Source: Eubacterium maltosivorans | Lineage (GTDB): Bacteria; Bacillota; Clostridia; Eubacteriales; Eubacteriaceae | Length of the DNA: 64,000 nt | Direction of reading: 5' to 3' | Assembly: GCF_002441855.2 (NCBI RefSeq) | Contig: NZ_CP029487.1 | Span: 1,240,001-1,304,000, forward strand | Shown here: positions 8,776 to 17,221 of the stretch, one piece after another | Layout: every line of letters starts with the position of its first letter | Numbering within the stretch: the first letter of the stretch is position 1 | Position numbers and translations under genes: made by a program | Notes under the pieces: generated by a model | Databases searched by the model: none | The model's input: only the letters and a program-made list of their open reading frames with translations | What the model was told of the DNA's origin: nothing

Positions 8776-9816
8776 ATGAGAAAAAAACTACTGTGCATGA
8801 TTCTGGTCCTTACTTTAATTTTAAGTATGACTGCCTGCAGCCCAAAGCAGGAGGACTCGTCCGACAAAGCATCCGGCGAGATTAAAGTCACAGACGCCAT
8901 CGGACGCGAGGTGACGCTTCCTGCACCAGCGACGAAGGTGGTGGGAACACACAATCCATCCTTAAATACTGCGGTTGTCATTGGCGGCGGTGGCAAATAC
9001 ATTGTCGGATTTGGAAATAAAGATATGGCCCGTGGCCTGTACGAGGAAGTAATCGACGGATATGACGACCTGCCGCAAATCGGTAAGGCCAAGGATATCA
9101 ATATGGAAACAGTTATGGAGTTGGGCGCAGACCTCGCTATTCTGCCTGAACGTTTCGCCAATCAAGCCGACCAGTTCGCCGAAGTCAATGTCCCGGCAGT
9201 TGTTGCTCTCCCCAATGATGAAAGCTTCGACACAGTCACAAACTCTCTAAAAATTGTCGGAAAGGCTCTGGGTGAGGACAAACGCGCGGAAGAAATCACT
9301 TCCTTTATCGACGATAAAATCGCCGATGTCAGCAAAAAGGTGGGTTCAGCCTCTGAAAAACCGTCCATTTTATTTTTAGGCGGTTCCAGCCCTCTCACCG
9401 TTGCGCCCGACGCCATGATTCAGACCTATATTATCGAAAAGGCCGGCGGTACTAACGCAGTCAGCGGGGTCGATAAAAAAGGGGAGTTCGCCGATGTGAG
9501 CATTGAACAGATTGTCGGCTGGAATCCCGATATTATCTGGATACCCTCCTATGCTAAATACAAGGCCGACGATCTTCTGAACGACCCGGCCTGGAGCAGC
9601 ATTAAAGCCGTACAGGATAAGGCCGTTTATGTCTTTCCATCCTCTCTGGAGCCGTGGGACTACCCCACCGCCTCCTCTGTACTGGGCGTCTGCTGGGCAG
9701 CTAATAATCTTCACGGTGATCTTTACAGCTCAGATGATTTTATGAAGGATGTCGATGCCTTCTATCAGATGGTCTACGGCAAAACCTTTACCAAGGAACA
9801 GCTTGGGCTTCAATAA
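8776..9816 (+). CDS. ABC transporter substrate-binding lipoprotein (TroA/FecB-like fold)
   Basis: A 346-residue extracytoplasmic receptor. A signal peptide with a Cys-containing lipobox (LSMTAC) at about residues 16-21 anchors it to the membrane. The mature part has the periplasmic-binding-protein-2 pattern: DAIGREVTLPAPATKVVG near the start, then a VMELGADLAILP block and the late EQIVGWNPDIIWIPS block. The frame is open from 8758, but AAGGAG sits correctly before the ATG at 8776. It is first in an operon with a FecCD permease, an ATPase and xdhC. Typical ligands are siderophores, cobalamin, haem or, for MolBCA systems, molybdate/tungstate. The xdhC partner favours the last, weakly. Confidence 0.88.
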   Translation: MRKKLLCMILVLTLILSMTACSPKQEDSSDKASGEIKVTDAIGREVTLPAPATKVVGTHNPSLNTAVVIGGGGKYIVGFGNKDMARGLYEEVIDGYDDLPQIGKAKDINMETVMELGADLAILPERFANQADQFAEVNVPAVVALPNDESFDTVTNSLKIVGKALGEDKRAEEITSFIDDKIADVSKKVGSASEKPSILFLGGSSPLTVAPDAMIQTYIIEKAGGTNAVSGVDKKGEFADVSIEQIVGWNPDIIWIPSYAKYKADDLLNDPAWSSIKAVQDKAVYVFPSSLEPWDYPTASSVLGVCWAANNLHGDLYSSDDFMKDVDAFYQMVYGKTFTKEQLGLQ

Positions 9817-9831
9817 GCATTGAGGTCTTCC

Positions 9832-9871
9832 GGGCTGGCGGGCTGTGCAATTGCCTGCCGGCCCTTTCATT
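9832..9871 (+). terminator. Intra-operon hairpin between binding protein and permease
   Basis: A 12-bp GC-rich stem (9832-9843 with 9853-9864, two G-U pairs) is followed by a T-rich tract. It probably lowers expression of the downstream permease and ATPase relative to the binding protein. Confidence 0.65.
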
Positions 9872-9880
9872 TTATCTGCT

Positions 9881-10888
9881 ATGAAGAACACAAAACATCG
9901 ACATCTCATTATTGTACTGAGCACCATATTGCTCTCGCTCATGGTTATCGCCTGCTGCGTTGGGCGTTATACAGTTAACCCTCAGGATATGCTTTATGCC
10001 ATCCAGACTAAAATGACAGGCGAGCCGGGGAATCTGGCCATGGAAAACGTCTTTTTTGTCATTCGGCTGCCCCGTGTCATTGCCGCAGTCAGCATTGGTG
10101 CGGTGCTTTCACTCTGCGGCGCGGTCTATCAGGGCATTTTTAAAAACCCACTGGTATCGCCGGACTTGCTCGGTGTCTCCAAGGGCGCCTGTGTAGGCGC
10201 GGCTTTTTCAATCCTGCTGGGCGGCGGTATGCTTGCGCGTCAGCTGTCTGCTTTTGCCTTCGGCATCATCGCCATGCTTATGACCATGACCTTTCCAAAG
10301 CTCCTGCGCAACCAGAGCAACCTTGTTCTGGTGCTTGCCGGTATCATCACCAGCGGCTTTATGGACTCAATTCTTGGACTTATGAAATTCACTTCTGAAA
10401 ATGATACGGATCTCGCCGCCATTGTTTTCTGGCAAATGGGCAGTCTGGCCTCCATAAAGGTTCATGAAATTCTTTCTGTGCTGCCTGTGTTCGCTGTTGG
10501 CGCGTTTATCCTGCTGAGCCTCTCCTTTCGGATCAACATCCTTTCCTTTGGCGATATTGAAGCCCAGAGCCTTGGGGTTAACGTTAAAAAAATCCGATGG
10601 ATCATCATCCTGATCGCCAGCCTGCTGACAGCCAGTGCGGTCTGTATCAGCGGAACCATTGCCTGGATTGGGCTGATCATGCCCCATCTCGCAAGGATGC
10701 TGGCCGGCTCCGACCATATTAAATCTCTCCCGGTAACCATGCTGATGGGTGGTATTTTTCTTCTTCTCATTGATACCATCGCCCGGACCGCCACCTCTCT
10801 GGAAATTCCGCTTTCGGTTTTGACAGGACTCATCGGCGCACCCTTCTTTGCCTGGCTTTTATACCGGCAGAAAGCAAAGGTAAGCTGA
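9881..10888 (+). CDS. FecCD family ABC importer permease
   Basis: A 335-residue membrane protein with about ten helices. FecCD hallmarks include RLPRVIAAVSIGAVLSLCGAVYQG and ISGTIAWIGLIMPHLARM, the latter being the conserved ATPase-coupling region. The start at 9881 is preferred over an in-frame GTG at 9845, because that codon lies inside the intra-operon hairpin. No good Shine-Dalgarno is visible at 9881, so the start is less certain than the product. Two copies of this subunit would form the channel for the substrate delivered by the 8776 lipoprotein. Confidence 0.9.
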   Translation: MKNTKHRHLIIVLSTILLSLMVIACCVGRYTVNPQDMLYAIQTKMTGEPGNLAMENVFFVIRLPRVIAAVSIGAVLSLCGAVYQGIFKNPLVSPDLLGVSKGACVGAAFSILLGGGMLARQLSAFAFGIIAMLMTMTFPKLLRNQSNLVLVLAGIITSGFMDSILGLMKFTSENDTDLAAIVFWQMGSLASIKVHEILSVLPVFAVGAFILLSLSFRINILSFGDIEAQSLGVNVKKIRWIIILIASLLTASAVCISGTIAWIGLIMPHLARMLAGSDHIKSLPVTMLMGGIFLLLIDTIARTATSLEIPLSVLTGLIGAPFFAWLLYRQKAKVS

Positions 10889-11664
10889 TGAAGATACAAA
10901 TTGAAAAGTTGTCCTTCTCCTATGATGAAGCCGCTCCTCTGCTAAAAAATATTGGCTTTACCCTTAACGCTGGGCGGGTAATATCCATTCTAGGACCAAA
11001 CGGAGCGGGGAAAACAACGCTGCTCAACTGTATTGCAGGCCTTTTTAAGCCCAGGGAGGGTAATATCCTGATTGACGGAAAGAACCTGGAGAAGCTCTCC
11101 CACCGGGAGGTTGCCAGAATAATCGGCTATGTGCCACAGATCATTGTCCCTGCCTTTTCCTATTCTGTTTTAGATTATGTGGTGACAGGCTGCGCCCCGC
11201 ACATCGGTACCTTTGAACGGCCAAAGCAGATTCATTTTGACGCTGCCATGGCTGCGCTGGAGTCGATGGGGATCGCGGCACTCAGAGATAAGCCTTACAA
11301 CGAAATCAGCGGCGGCGAACGGCAGCAGGTCAGCATTGCGCGAGCTCTGGCTCAAAGGCCGGCTTTTATCCTGATGGATGAGCCCACCGCCCATCTGGAC
11401 TATGGCAACCAGATTCAGGTTCTTAAGACAATCCGCACCATGGCTTCTCAGGGCTATGGCATTGCGCTGACCACACACAATCCCGACCATGCGCTGCTTC
11501 TGGGTGATCAGCTGGCTGTCCTGGAACGGGACGGCACCTTTACCTTTGGCAAATGTAAGGAGGTATTGACGGAGCCCTTTCTTAATCATCTTTACGGCAT
11601 CGACCTCCGGCTTGAGGAAATTCCTTCTGTTGGCCGCCGGGTCTGCTTTGCACCAAAACTATAA
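10888..11664 (+). CDS. FecE/BtuD-type ABC importer ATPase
   Basis: A 258-residue nucleotide-binding subunit. It contains Walker A GPNGAGKTT, signature SGGERQQVSIARAL, Walker B FILMDEPTAHLD and the switch His in TTHNP. Its start codon shares one base with the permease stop (TGATG), indicating translational coupling. It powers the importer formed with the 9881 permease and 8776 lipoprotein. The linked xdhC gene starts 14 bp downstream and is in the same operon. Confidence 0.93.
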   Translation: MKIQIEKLSFSYDEAAPLLKNIGFTLNAGRVISILGPNGAGKTTLLNCIAGLFKPREGNILIDGKNLEKLSHREVARIIGYVPQIIVPAFSYSVLDYVVTGCAPHIGTFERPKQIHFDAAMAALESMGIAALRDKPYNEISGGERQQVSIARALAQRPAFILMDEPTAHLDYGNQIQVLKTIRTMASQGYGIALTTHNPDHALLLGDQLAVLERDGTFTFGKCKEVLTEPFLNHLYGIDLRLEEIPSVGRRVCFAPKL

Positions 11665-11678
11665 AATGGAGGTTTACC

Positions 11679-12470
11679 ATGAATCCAAAAAAATTACTGG
11701 AAGAACAGCTTAAGCTGGAGGAAGCCGGGCGTCCCTACGCAGTCATCACCATCATCCGGGCCAACGGCGCTGTCCCCAGAAAAAGCGGCAAAATGCTGGT
11801 AACCGCGGATGGCAACAGCATTGGCACCATTGGCGGCGGCAGCTCGGAGCTTTTGGCCATACAGGACGCTCAGGCATGTATCCGCTATGGCGAAAACGCC
11901 GTTAAGGATTATGCCCTGAACAGCGAAAACGGTATGGTCTGTGGCGGCGACTTCTCTGTATTTATTGAGGTTGAAAACCCAAGGCCGCGTCTGCTGCTCT
12001 GCGGCGCTGGCCACGTTGGAACTGCCCTTATGAAAGCCGCCCATCTGGCTGGCTTTGATATCACTTTGGTCGATACCCGTGCAGAGGACCAGATCGGAGA
12101 CGCCATCCTGCTGGCAGATACCTATGTGCCTGTCGAGGACTTCTACAAAGGGATTATGGCACTGACGATTCCCGCTGGAGCCTTTATCGTCATTACTACT
12201 TATGGCCATCGTTTTGACAAAGAAGCGTTGGCGGCAGCTCTGACCAAAAAGGCCGCCTATCTTGGAATGATCGGCAGCCGAAAAAAAATCGCAGCGGTTT
12301 ATGAAAAGCTGCGTTCAGAGGGTTTTACCCATGAGCAGCTGGAAGCAGTTTATGCGCCCATTGGCATGGATATTGGCGGTGAAACCCCTGAGGAGATCGC
12401 CATTTCCATTGTCGCTGAAATGCTGGCGGTTAAATACAAACGAAGTGGCGCGCATTTAAAGGATCTCTAA
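11679..12470 (+). CDS. xdhC: XdhC/CoxI family molybdoenzyme maturation protein
   Basis: A 263-residue cytoplasmic protein. The N-terminal XdhC_CoxI domain has AVITIIRANGAVPRKSGKM and GTIGGGSSE. A C-terminal Rossmann domain carries LLLCGAGHVGTALMKAA and ends MDIGGETPEEIAISIVAEM. Family members bind molybdenum cofactor, sulfurate it and insert it into xanthine dehydrogenase-type hydroxylases. No such hydroxylase is in the window. Its position as the last gene of a FecCD-importer operon suggests that the importer brings molybdate or tungstate, or that both serve one molybdoenzyme. GGAGG precedes the start and a terminator follows. Confidence 0.9.
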   Translation: MNPKKLLEEQLKLEEAGRPYAVITIIRANGAVPRKSGKMLVTADGNSIGTIGGGSSELLAIQDAQACIRYGENAVKDYALNSENGMVCGGDFSVFIEVENPRPRLLLCGAGHVGTALMKAAHLAGFDITLVDTRAEDQIGDAILLADTYVPVEDFYKGIMALTIPAGAFIVITTYGHRFDKEALAAALTKKAAYLGMIGSRKKIAAVYEKLRSEGFTHEQLEAVYAPIGMDIGGETPEEIAISIVAEMLAVKYKRSGAHLKDL

Positions 12471-12489
12471 TTGATATGTTTATAAATTT

Positions 12490-12516
12490 ACCGGAGACAG
12501 GTTCTCCGGTTTTTTA
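12490..12516 (+). terminator. Terminator after xdhC
   Basis: ACCGGAGA/TCTCCGGT stem with a 5-base loop and T6 tail. Confidence 0.88.
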
Positions 12517-12676
12517 TTTTTTGTCCAGAGTCTTTGAGTTGTTTTTGTGAAAGTCCGATTCATTTCAGACTCACTTTTAATTATTTTTTGTAATTTCTTT
12601 TTTTTATTTTCTAAACCCCCTTTCAAAACCCTTTTAACACACTATATTTTCGTAATTTTATATTTATTTTGTTTTA

Positions 12677-12691
12677 TGGCACATATCTTGC
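12677..12691 (+). promoter_or_regulatory. Sigma-54 (-24/-12) promoter of MFS-mttB operon
   Basis: TGGCAC-N5-TTGC matches the sigma-54 consensus exactly. It lies 54 bp before the MFS start codon. The gene for a sigma-54 activator is immediately downstream of the operon. AT-rich sequence at 12584-12659 contains two TTTT(T/C)GTAATTT motifs that recur near the activator gene. Confidence 0.88.
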
Positions 12692-12744
12692 GTTAACATA
12701 TTGGCATCAGAGATCTGAAACATTTTTAGAAAGGAAAAGAAACA

Positions 12745-14001
12745 ATGGACCTTAAGAAAAAACGTTATATTCTCATGTTCTTTATGGGAATGCTCTACTC
12801 TTCCCAAAACGTCATGCCCTGGTTTTCAACTTACTATTACAAAGCCATGCAGGGGGCCCTCGGCTATACAGATGGCCAGCTTGGAATGCTGATCACGGTT
12901 TTTGGTATTATTGCAGTCTTTATGTACATCATCGCCGGTATTCTATCCGACCGTTTTCCACTCAAACCATTGCTGCTTATCTCAAGCTTTGGAACCGGCG
13001 CCCTGATCCTGCTGATGGCCACGCTTCCCAGCTATCCTATCATGCTGGCTATTCAGATGGGTTTTGCCATCACTGTTGTCTGCACTTTCTACGGCGCTTT
13101 TGTAAAATTCACCCATACCATCGGTGAGGAACACGAGCAGGGGAAAATGTATGGTTTTATGTTTGCCTTTAACGGCCTTTTAGGAATGACTCTTGGCTTC
13201 ATTGCCTCAGGTATTTACGCAGGCCTCTCTGGGGCCGGCGATGTCGAAGCCTTCCGTTACATGCTTTACCTGTACGCCTTCTTTAATATCCTGCCTGGGA
13301 TTGTCCTTTTGTTCTTCTACAACGAAAAGCGGGATACTTACCTGACCGAGGAGGATCAGGATGAAAAATTCCAGCTGAAATATCTGGGCGATGTCGTGAA
13401 AATGCCCGAGGTCTGGCTGATCGCCTTAATGGGCTGCTGCTCCTACACCTTTAAATGCAGCGCCTCTTATTTCACACCCTATCTGACCGATGCCTTTGCC
13501 ATTCCGGTGGTCATGATGAACTTTATCGCCATTTTCAGATCTTATGGCGTGCGTATTATCATGAATCCCATCTCAGGTATTTTTATTGATAAGATGAAAT
13601 CTGCCACCAAGGTCATGACAGTGGACTTCATCCTCGGCATCATCGTTATCGGCATTACGCTGCTACTGCCAGGCAGCCCTTCCTTTGCCATCATCGCGGT
13701 TATTCTGCTGCTCATGGTTGCAGCGATCTATAACCTGTCTGTCCCCTGCTGGTATACCCCCATCACAGAAGCCAGAATCCCGAACAAATATTACGGCACC
13801 ATCGTCGGTATTGTCTCGGCCGTTGCCTTTTCACCCGATGCTTTCTTCTATCTGATCGGCGGCAATATGCTGGATAAATACGGCGAAGCAGGCTACAGCT
13901 ATATCTTTATGCTCGTTCTCGGTATTGTGACCGTCGGCCTTTTGATCAGCATTATCTTAAGACGGATGATCCAGAAAAAGAACACACAGCAGGCCCTTTA
14001 G
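12745..14001 (+). CDS. MFS transporter linked to MttB-family methyltransferase
   Basis: A 418-residue, roughly twelve-helix major facilitator protein. The ILSDRFPLKPLL loop between helices 2 and 3 matches the MFS signature. A second-half SGIFIDKMKSATKVM loop is its repeat. It is the first gene of a sigma-54-dependent operon; the methyltransferase follows after 37 bp. The pairing predicts uptake of the methylated substrate used by the downstream enzyme, perhaps a betaine or other quaternary amine. Two related carriers occur at 35429 and 36752, also beside an mttB gene. Confidence 0.87.
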   Translation: MDLKKKRYILMFFMGMLYSSQNVMPWFSTYYYKAMQGALGYTDGQLGMLITVFGIIAVFMYIIAGILSDRFPLKPLLLISSFGTGALILLMATLPSYPIMLAIQMGFAITVVCTFYGAFVKFTHTIGEEHEQGKMYGFMFAFNGLLGMTLGFIASGIYAGLSGAGDVEAFRYMLYLYAFFNILPGIVLLFFYNEKRDTYLTEEDQDEKFQLKYLGDVVKMPEVWLIALMGCCSYTFKCSASYFTPYLTDAFAIPVVMMNFIAIFRSYGVRIIMNPISGIFIDKMKSATKVMTVDFILGIIVIGITLLLPGSPSFAIIAVILLLMVAAIYNLSVPCWYTPITEARIPNKYYGTIVGIVSAVAFSPDAFFYLIGGNMLDKYGEAGYSYIFMLVLGIVTVGLLISIILRRMIQKKNTQQAL

Positions 14002-14038
14002 TTTTCAATTAAAATTACAATAAAAGTGAGGTAGAAAA

Positions 14039-15490
14039 ATGTTACGCAAAAACGCTTATGACTTGTTTCTGAGTTTGGATGATGTCGAAAAAATCCACGA
14101 GAGTACCCTTCGTGTCTTAAAGGAAGTCGGTGTAGAATTCAAGCACGAAGAAGTGCTGGATGTCTTTAAAAAACACGGTGCACGTGTCGAGAACTCAATC
14201 GTCTATCTCGATGAGGATATAATTAATAATGCACTGCAAACCGTGCCAAAGAGCTTTGAACTCCATGGCCGCGCTGGTTTCTCCACCATTTCTGTGGATG
14301 GCGCCCCGGTCATCACCACCGCCGGCGGCCCTCCCCAGCTGGTACATGAGGACGACTCGATCCGCGATTCTACCCTTGAGGATGTCATCAAATTTTACAA
14401 ACTCATCGAGTCCAGTGATGTTATCGATGTTACCCGTATCGTATCCTCGGATACCGCGGATCTTGACCGCAACTCTGAAAATCTCTTTAATCCGCAGCAG
14501 GCATTGCTGCTAAAATACAATACCAAACCTGTTTACGGAACCATTGTCAACAGTAACCATACCCGGGGTAAGAGCATCCGCCAGGGCACCCGCGATTCTA
14601 TCCAGCTCATTAAAAAATTCTATGATGTGTGGGACAAAAATATTATTCTGACTGACCACTGCTGTATTTCTCCTCTTTCTGTCGGCAGTGAGGTTCTGGA
14701 AAATATGCTGGCGATGCTGGATGAAGACCAGATTGTCCAGTTCACAGTCTGCTCCATGACCAATCTTACCTCCCCCCCAAGCATTATGGGAACCGTTGTG
14801 CAGGATAACGCAACGCTGCTGGCCGCCATGGTCTTCACGCAGCTTGTAAAACCCGGAACCCCGACCATTTACCGTACTTTAAGCGCCCCGACTGATATGC
14901 GTGAGGTCAAGCTGGCAATCGGCAGCCCTGAAAATACCCTTCTCGGCTTTGCCGGTATCGCCATGGCCCGCTACTACGGTGTGCCGGTAGGCTCTGGCGG
15001 CGGTCTTTCCGACTCCCTCACTGTTGACTATCAGGCAGGCGCAGAAACCATGATGACCCTTCTGCCAACTTATCTGGGCAATGCAGACTTTGTTTCTCAC
15101 TCTGTCGGTACCCTCGGCTCCTTTAACCTCGGTAGTTTTGAAAAGCTGGTGCTGGATGAAGAGGTTGTCTCCATGCTGAAACGCCTCTACGAAGGCATCG
15201 CCATTTCCGACAAAAAGGACGGCGTTGACCTTATGCTTAAAGTCGGCCCGCGCGGCAACTACCTCAAAGGCAGAACACCAAAGGACTACCGTGAAGAACA
15301 CTACCTGCCGAAGTACTTTAATAAACAGGGTGACAAGCTGGCGGATCGTGAAAAATTCGGAACAGCCCTGGACCGCGCTAAAAAGGAAGTACAACGCCGC
15401 GTAGACGAATACGAGCTTCCTGAAACGACCAAAAAACAAAAAGAAATACTAAACGAATACCTCCCTGATCCTTATAAATACGACCTTTAA
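14039..15490 (+). CDS. Trimethylamine methyltransferase (MttB) family protein, non-pyrrolysine type
   Basis: A 483-residue TIM-barrel methyltransferase of the MttB superfamily. Features include the start LDDVEKIHESTLRVLKEVGV, VKPGTPTIYRTLSAP and YQAGAETMMTLLPTYLG. It reads through without an in-frame amber codon, so it is a non-pyrrolysine member like MtgB (glycine betaine), MtpB (proline betaine) or MtcB (carnitine). These enzymes move a methyl group from a quaternary amine to a cognate corrinoid protein. Co-transcription with an MFS carrier under sigma-54 control supports a catabolic role. The candidate corrinoid partner in the window is at 40075. Exact substrate is unknown. Confidence 0.9.
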   Translation: MLRKNAYDLFLSLDDVEKIHESTLRVLKEVGVEFKHEEVLDVFKKHGARVENSIVYLDEDIINNALQTVPKSFELHGRAGFSTISVDGAPVITTAGGPPQLVHEDDSIRDSTLEDVIKFYKLIESSDVIDVTRIVSSDTADLDRNSENLFNPQQALLLKYNTKPVYGTIVNSNHTRGKSIRQGTRDSIQLIKKFYDVWDKNIILTDHCCISPLSVGSEVLENMLAMLDEDQIVQFTVCSMTNLTSPPSIMGTVVQDNATLLAAMVFTQLVKPGTPTIYRTLSAPTDMREVKLAIGSPENTLLGFAGIAMARYYGVPVGSGGGLSDSLTVDYQAGAETMMTLLPTYLGNADFVSHSVGTLGSFNLGSFEKLVLDEEVVSMLKRLYEGIAISDKKDGVDLMLKVGPRGNYLKGRTPKDYREEHYLPKYFNKQGDKLADREKFGTALDRAKKEVQRRVDEYELPETTKKQKEILNEYLPDPYKYDL

Positions 15491-15494
15491 ACAA

Positions 15495-15527
15495 AAAGGT
15501 GATGCGCTCAGCAGCGCATCTCCTTTT
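15495..15527. terminator. Shared terminator between mttB and sigma-54 activator
   Basis: GATGCGCT CAGC AGCGCATC hairpin flanked by AAAGG and CCTTTT, placed between two converging genes. Confidence 0.85.
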
Positions 15528-15534
15528 CCTATTT

Positions 15535-16920
15535 CTAGTCTTCCTTCTCGTCATACACATATTTGCGTATAAGGCGGTAAGCCTTGGACTGGCTGATGTT
15601 TAAGGCCTCTGCCATTTTCCGGCTGCTCTTGTAAAAAAGATAGCTGTTCTCCACCAGCTTACGCTCTGCCTCCTCCATCACTGATTCGTAGTCAGAGTTT
15701 ACAACCCTCTTTGATCCGGACTCCTCCTCTGAGGTGAAACGCTGAAAATCATAATCCTCAATGACCTTTCCATCGGACAGGATCACAAGCCTTTCCACCA
15801 GATTGCGAAGCTGACGGATATTGCCTGGCCAGTGGTACCCGCACAGAAGGGGCGGCACTTTTTTGGAAAAATACTTATTGGTTTTATACTTTTCATTAAA
15901 CACGTTCAAAAAATAGTTTGCCAGGGAGATGATATCCTCTGGCCGCTCCCGCAGAGGCGGCAGTGTGGTCTTAATGCTGTTCAAACGCCAGTAAAGGTCC
16001 TCCCTGAATTTATTGTCCTGCACTAGCTGATACAGGTCTTTATTGGTAGCGGTGATGATTCGGATATCCGCGTGCTCCGGGGTAGTGCTCCCCACAGGAA
16101 TAAAGCGTTTATTTTCGATAACATCCAGTATCTTGACCTGCATGGGCAGGGAGAGCTCTCCAATCTCATCCAGAAAAAGGGTCCCACCGTTGGCAATTTT
16201 GATCAAGCCTTCCTTTCCTTTATTGCTGGCGCCGGTAAAGGCATGGGGAACATAGCCAAACAACTCAGATTCCAGTAAAGTCTCCGGAATTGCCGAGCAG
16301 TTGATCGATATAAAGGGTTTGTCCCTGCGCAGGCTGTTGGTATGAACATATTTTGACAAAAAGCTCTTACCTGTCCCTGATTCGCCCAAAATAAGAACGT
16401 TGATATCGGTTTTGGACACCTTCTGTAAAATGGACAGACAGCGCTTGATTGCCTTGCTTGAGCCGATGATCTCTCCAGAGTCCTCTTCCTCTGACACGAT
16501 GGTTTTAACCTCATTCTTAATGCTGAAATCGTAGCTGTTAATGGGGTCCTGAGTCGTTGATACAATCATTTCCACGTTTCCATCTTCGTCGAGAATCGGA
16601 ACAGAGATAGTGACTACATTTTGCTCCATGGCGTAATACTTGTTCTCTGCAATGATGACCTTTTTTGACTTCTTTACCCGTCCCGACAGCGATATTTTCC
16701 ATCGTTCAGGCCTCAGCTCACTCTGAAGGTTCATGTTCTTCATCTGCTCCGGCGTCAAGCCATAGTGGCGCATACAAGCCGGATTAGTGTAGACATACCG
16801 ATCGTCTGCGTCTGTCACAAAAACCTCTGTGTACGCATTCTCCAAAATTTTAAGCAGCGTTTCCTTTGTCAGGCTGTCTAAATATGTCTGATATTCTTCA
16901 CTGTAACCTAATTCTGCCAT
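15535..16920 (-). CDS. PAS-AAA+-Fis sigma-54-dependent transcriptional activator
   Basis: A 461-residue enhancer-binding protein. An N-terminal PAS domain (about residues 15-120, with YTEVFVTDADDRYVYTNPACM) is the sensor. The AAA+ core has Walker A GESGTGKS, a GAFTGA-type loop in which the first Gly is replaced (HAFTGA) and Walker B GGTLFLDEIGEL. A C-terminal Fis-type HTH ends MAEALNISQSKAYRLIRKY. The frame opens at 16932, but GGGGAGAG lies immediately before the ATG at 16920. It is convergent with the MFS-mttB operon and divergent from the ABC importer, both of which carry sigma-54 promoters, so it very likely controls both. Confidence 0.93.
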   Translation of the reverse strand: MAELGYSEEYQTYLDSLTKETLLKILENAYTEVFVTDADDRYVYTNPACMRHYGLTPEQMKNMNLQSELRPERWKISLSGRVKKSKKVIIAENKYYAMEQNVVTISVPILDEDGNVEMIVSTTQDPINSYDFSIKNEVKTIVSEEEDSGEIIGSSKAIKRCLSILQKVSKTDINVLILGESGTGKSFLSKYVHTNSLRRDKPFISINCSAIPETLLESELFGYVPHAFTGASNKGKEGLIKIANGGTLFLDEIGELSLPMQVKILDVIENKRFIPVGSTTPEHADIRIITATNKDLYQLVQDNKFREDLYWRLNSIKTTLPPLRERPEDIISLANYFLNVFNEKYKTNKYFSKKVPPLLCGYHWPGNIRQLRNLVERLVILSDGKVIEDYDFQRFTSEEESGSKRVVNSDYESVMEEAERKLVENSYLFYKSSRKMAEALNISQSKAYRLIRKYVYDEKED

Positions 16921-16937
16921 AACTCTCCCCATTTACA

Positions 16938-16964
16938 TTTTTTGTAATTTTAAAATTTTTACAA
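16938..16964. promoter_or_regulatory. Inverted repeat upstream of the sigma-54 activator gene
   Basis: TTGTAA-N11-TTACAA spans 16942-16964, directly ahead of the activator start. The half-site TTTT(T/C)GTAA recurs at 12584, 12647 and 17124, near the two sigma-54 promoters. It may be an autoregulatory site. The region is very AT-rich, so chance similarity is possible. Confidence 0.35.
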
Positions 16965-17015
16965 CTTATCATAAAATTATAATCGTTTTCTTAGCTTATT
17001 ATAACTGATTTTGAG

Positions 17016-17046
17016 TCAAATTTGAACTGCTTATTTTCAAATTTGA
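17016..17046 (+). promoter_or_regulatory. Paired palindromes, candidate upstream activating sequence
   Basis: TCAAATTTGA occurs at 17016-17025 and 17037-17046. The copies are exactly 21 bp apart (two helical turns) and 130-160 bp upstream of the sigma-54 promoter at 17176. This spacing is typical for an enhancer bound by a Fis-type activator. Confidence 0.5.
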
Positions 17047-17175
17047 AACAAATTTTGTTAAGTAAATTTTGTTTTTCAAGAGATTTCACCCTTTTATACA
17101 ATATAAACAGCCTTGTTTTTCTAATTTTCGTAAATTAAAAAATAATACAGCGTTTTTGTTGATTTTTTTGACTTA

Positions 17176-17190
17176 TGGCATTAATATTGC
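17176..17190 (+). promoter_or_regulatory. Sigma-54 promoter of ABC importer operon
   Basis: TGGCAT-N5-TTGC, one mismatch from the sigma-54 consensus, lies 32 bp before the substrate-binding protein start. Confidence 0.85.
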
Positions 17191-17221
17191 ATATATAAAT
17201 AGTAAAAAGGAGGTTCTCCAC

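Noticed and set aside
14039-15490. Pyrrolysine-type MttB
   Set aside because: No in-frame amber codon interrupts either intact mttB gene. They are ordinary non-pyrrolysine members.
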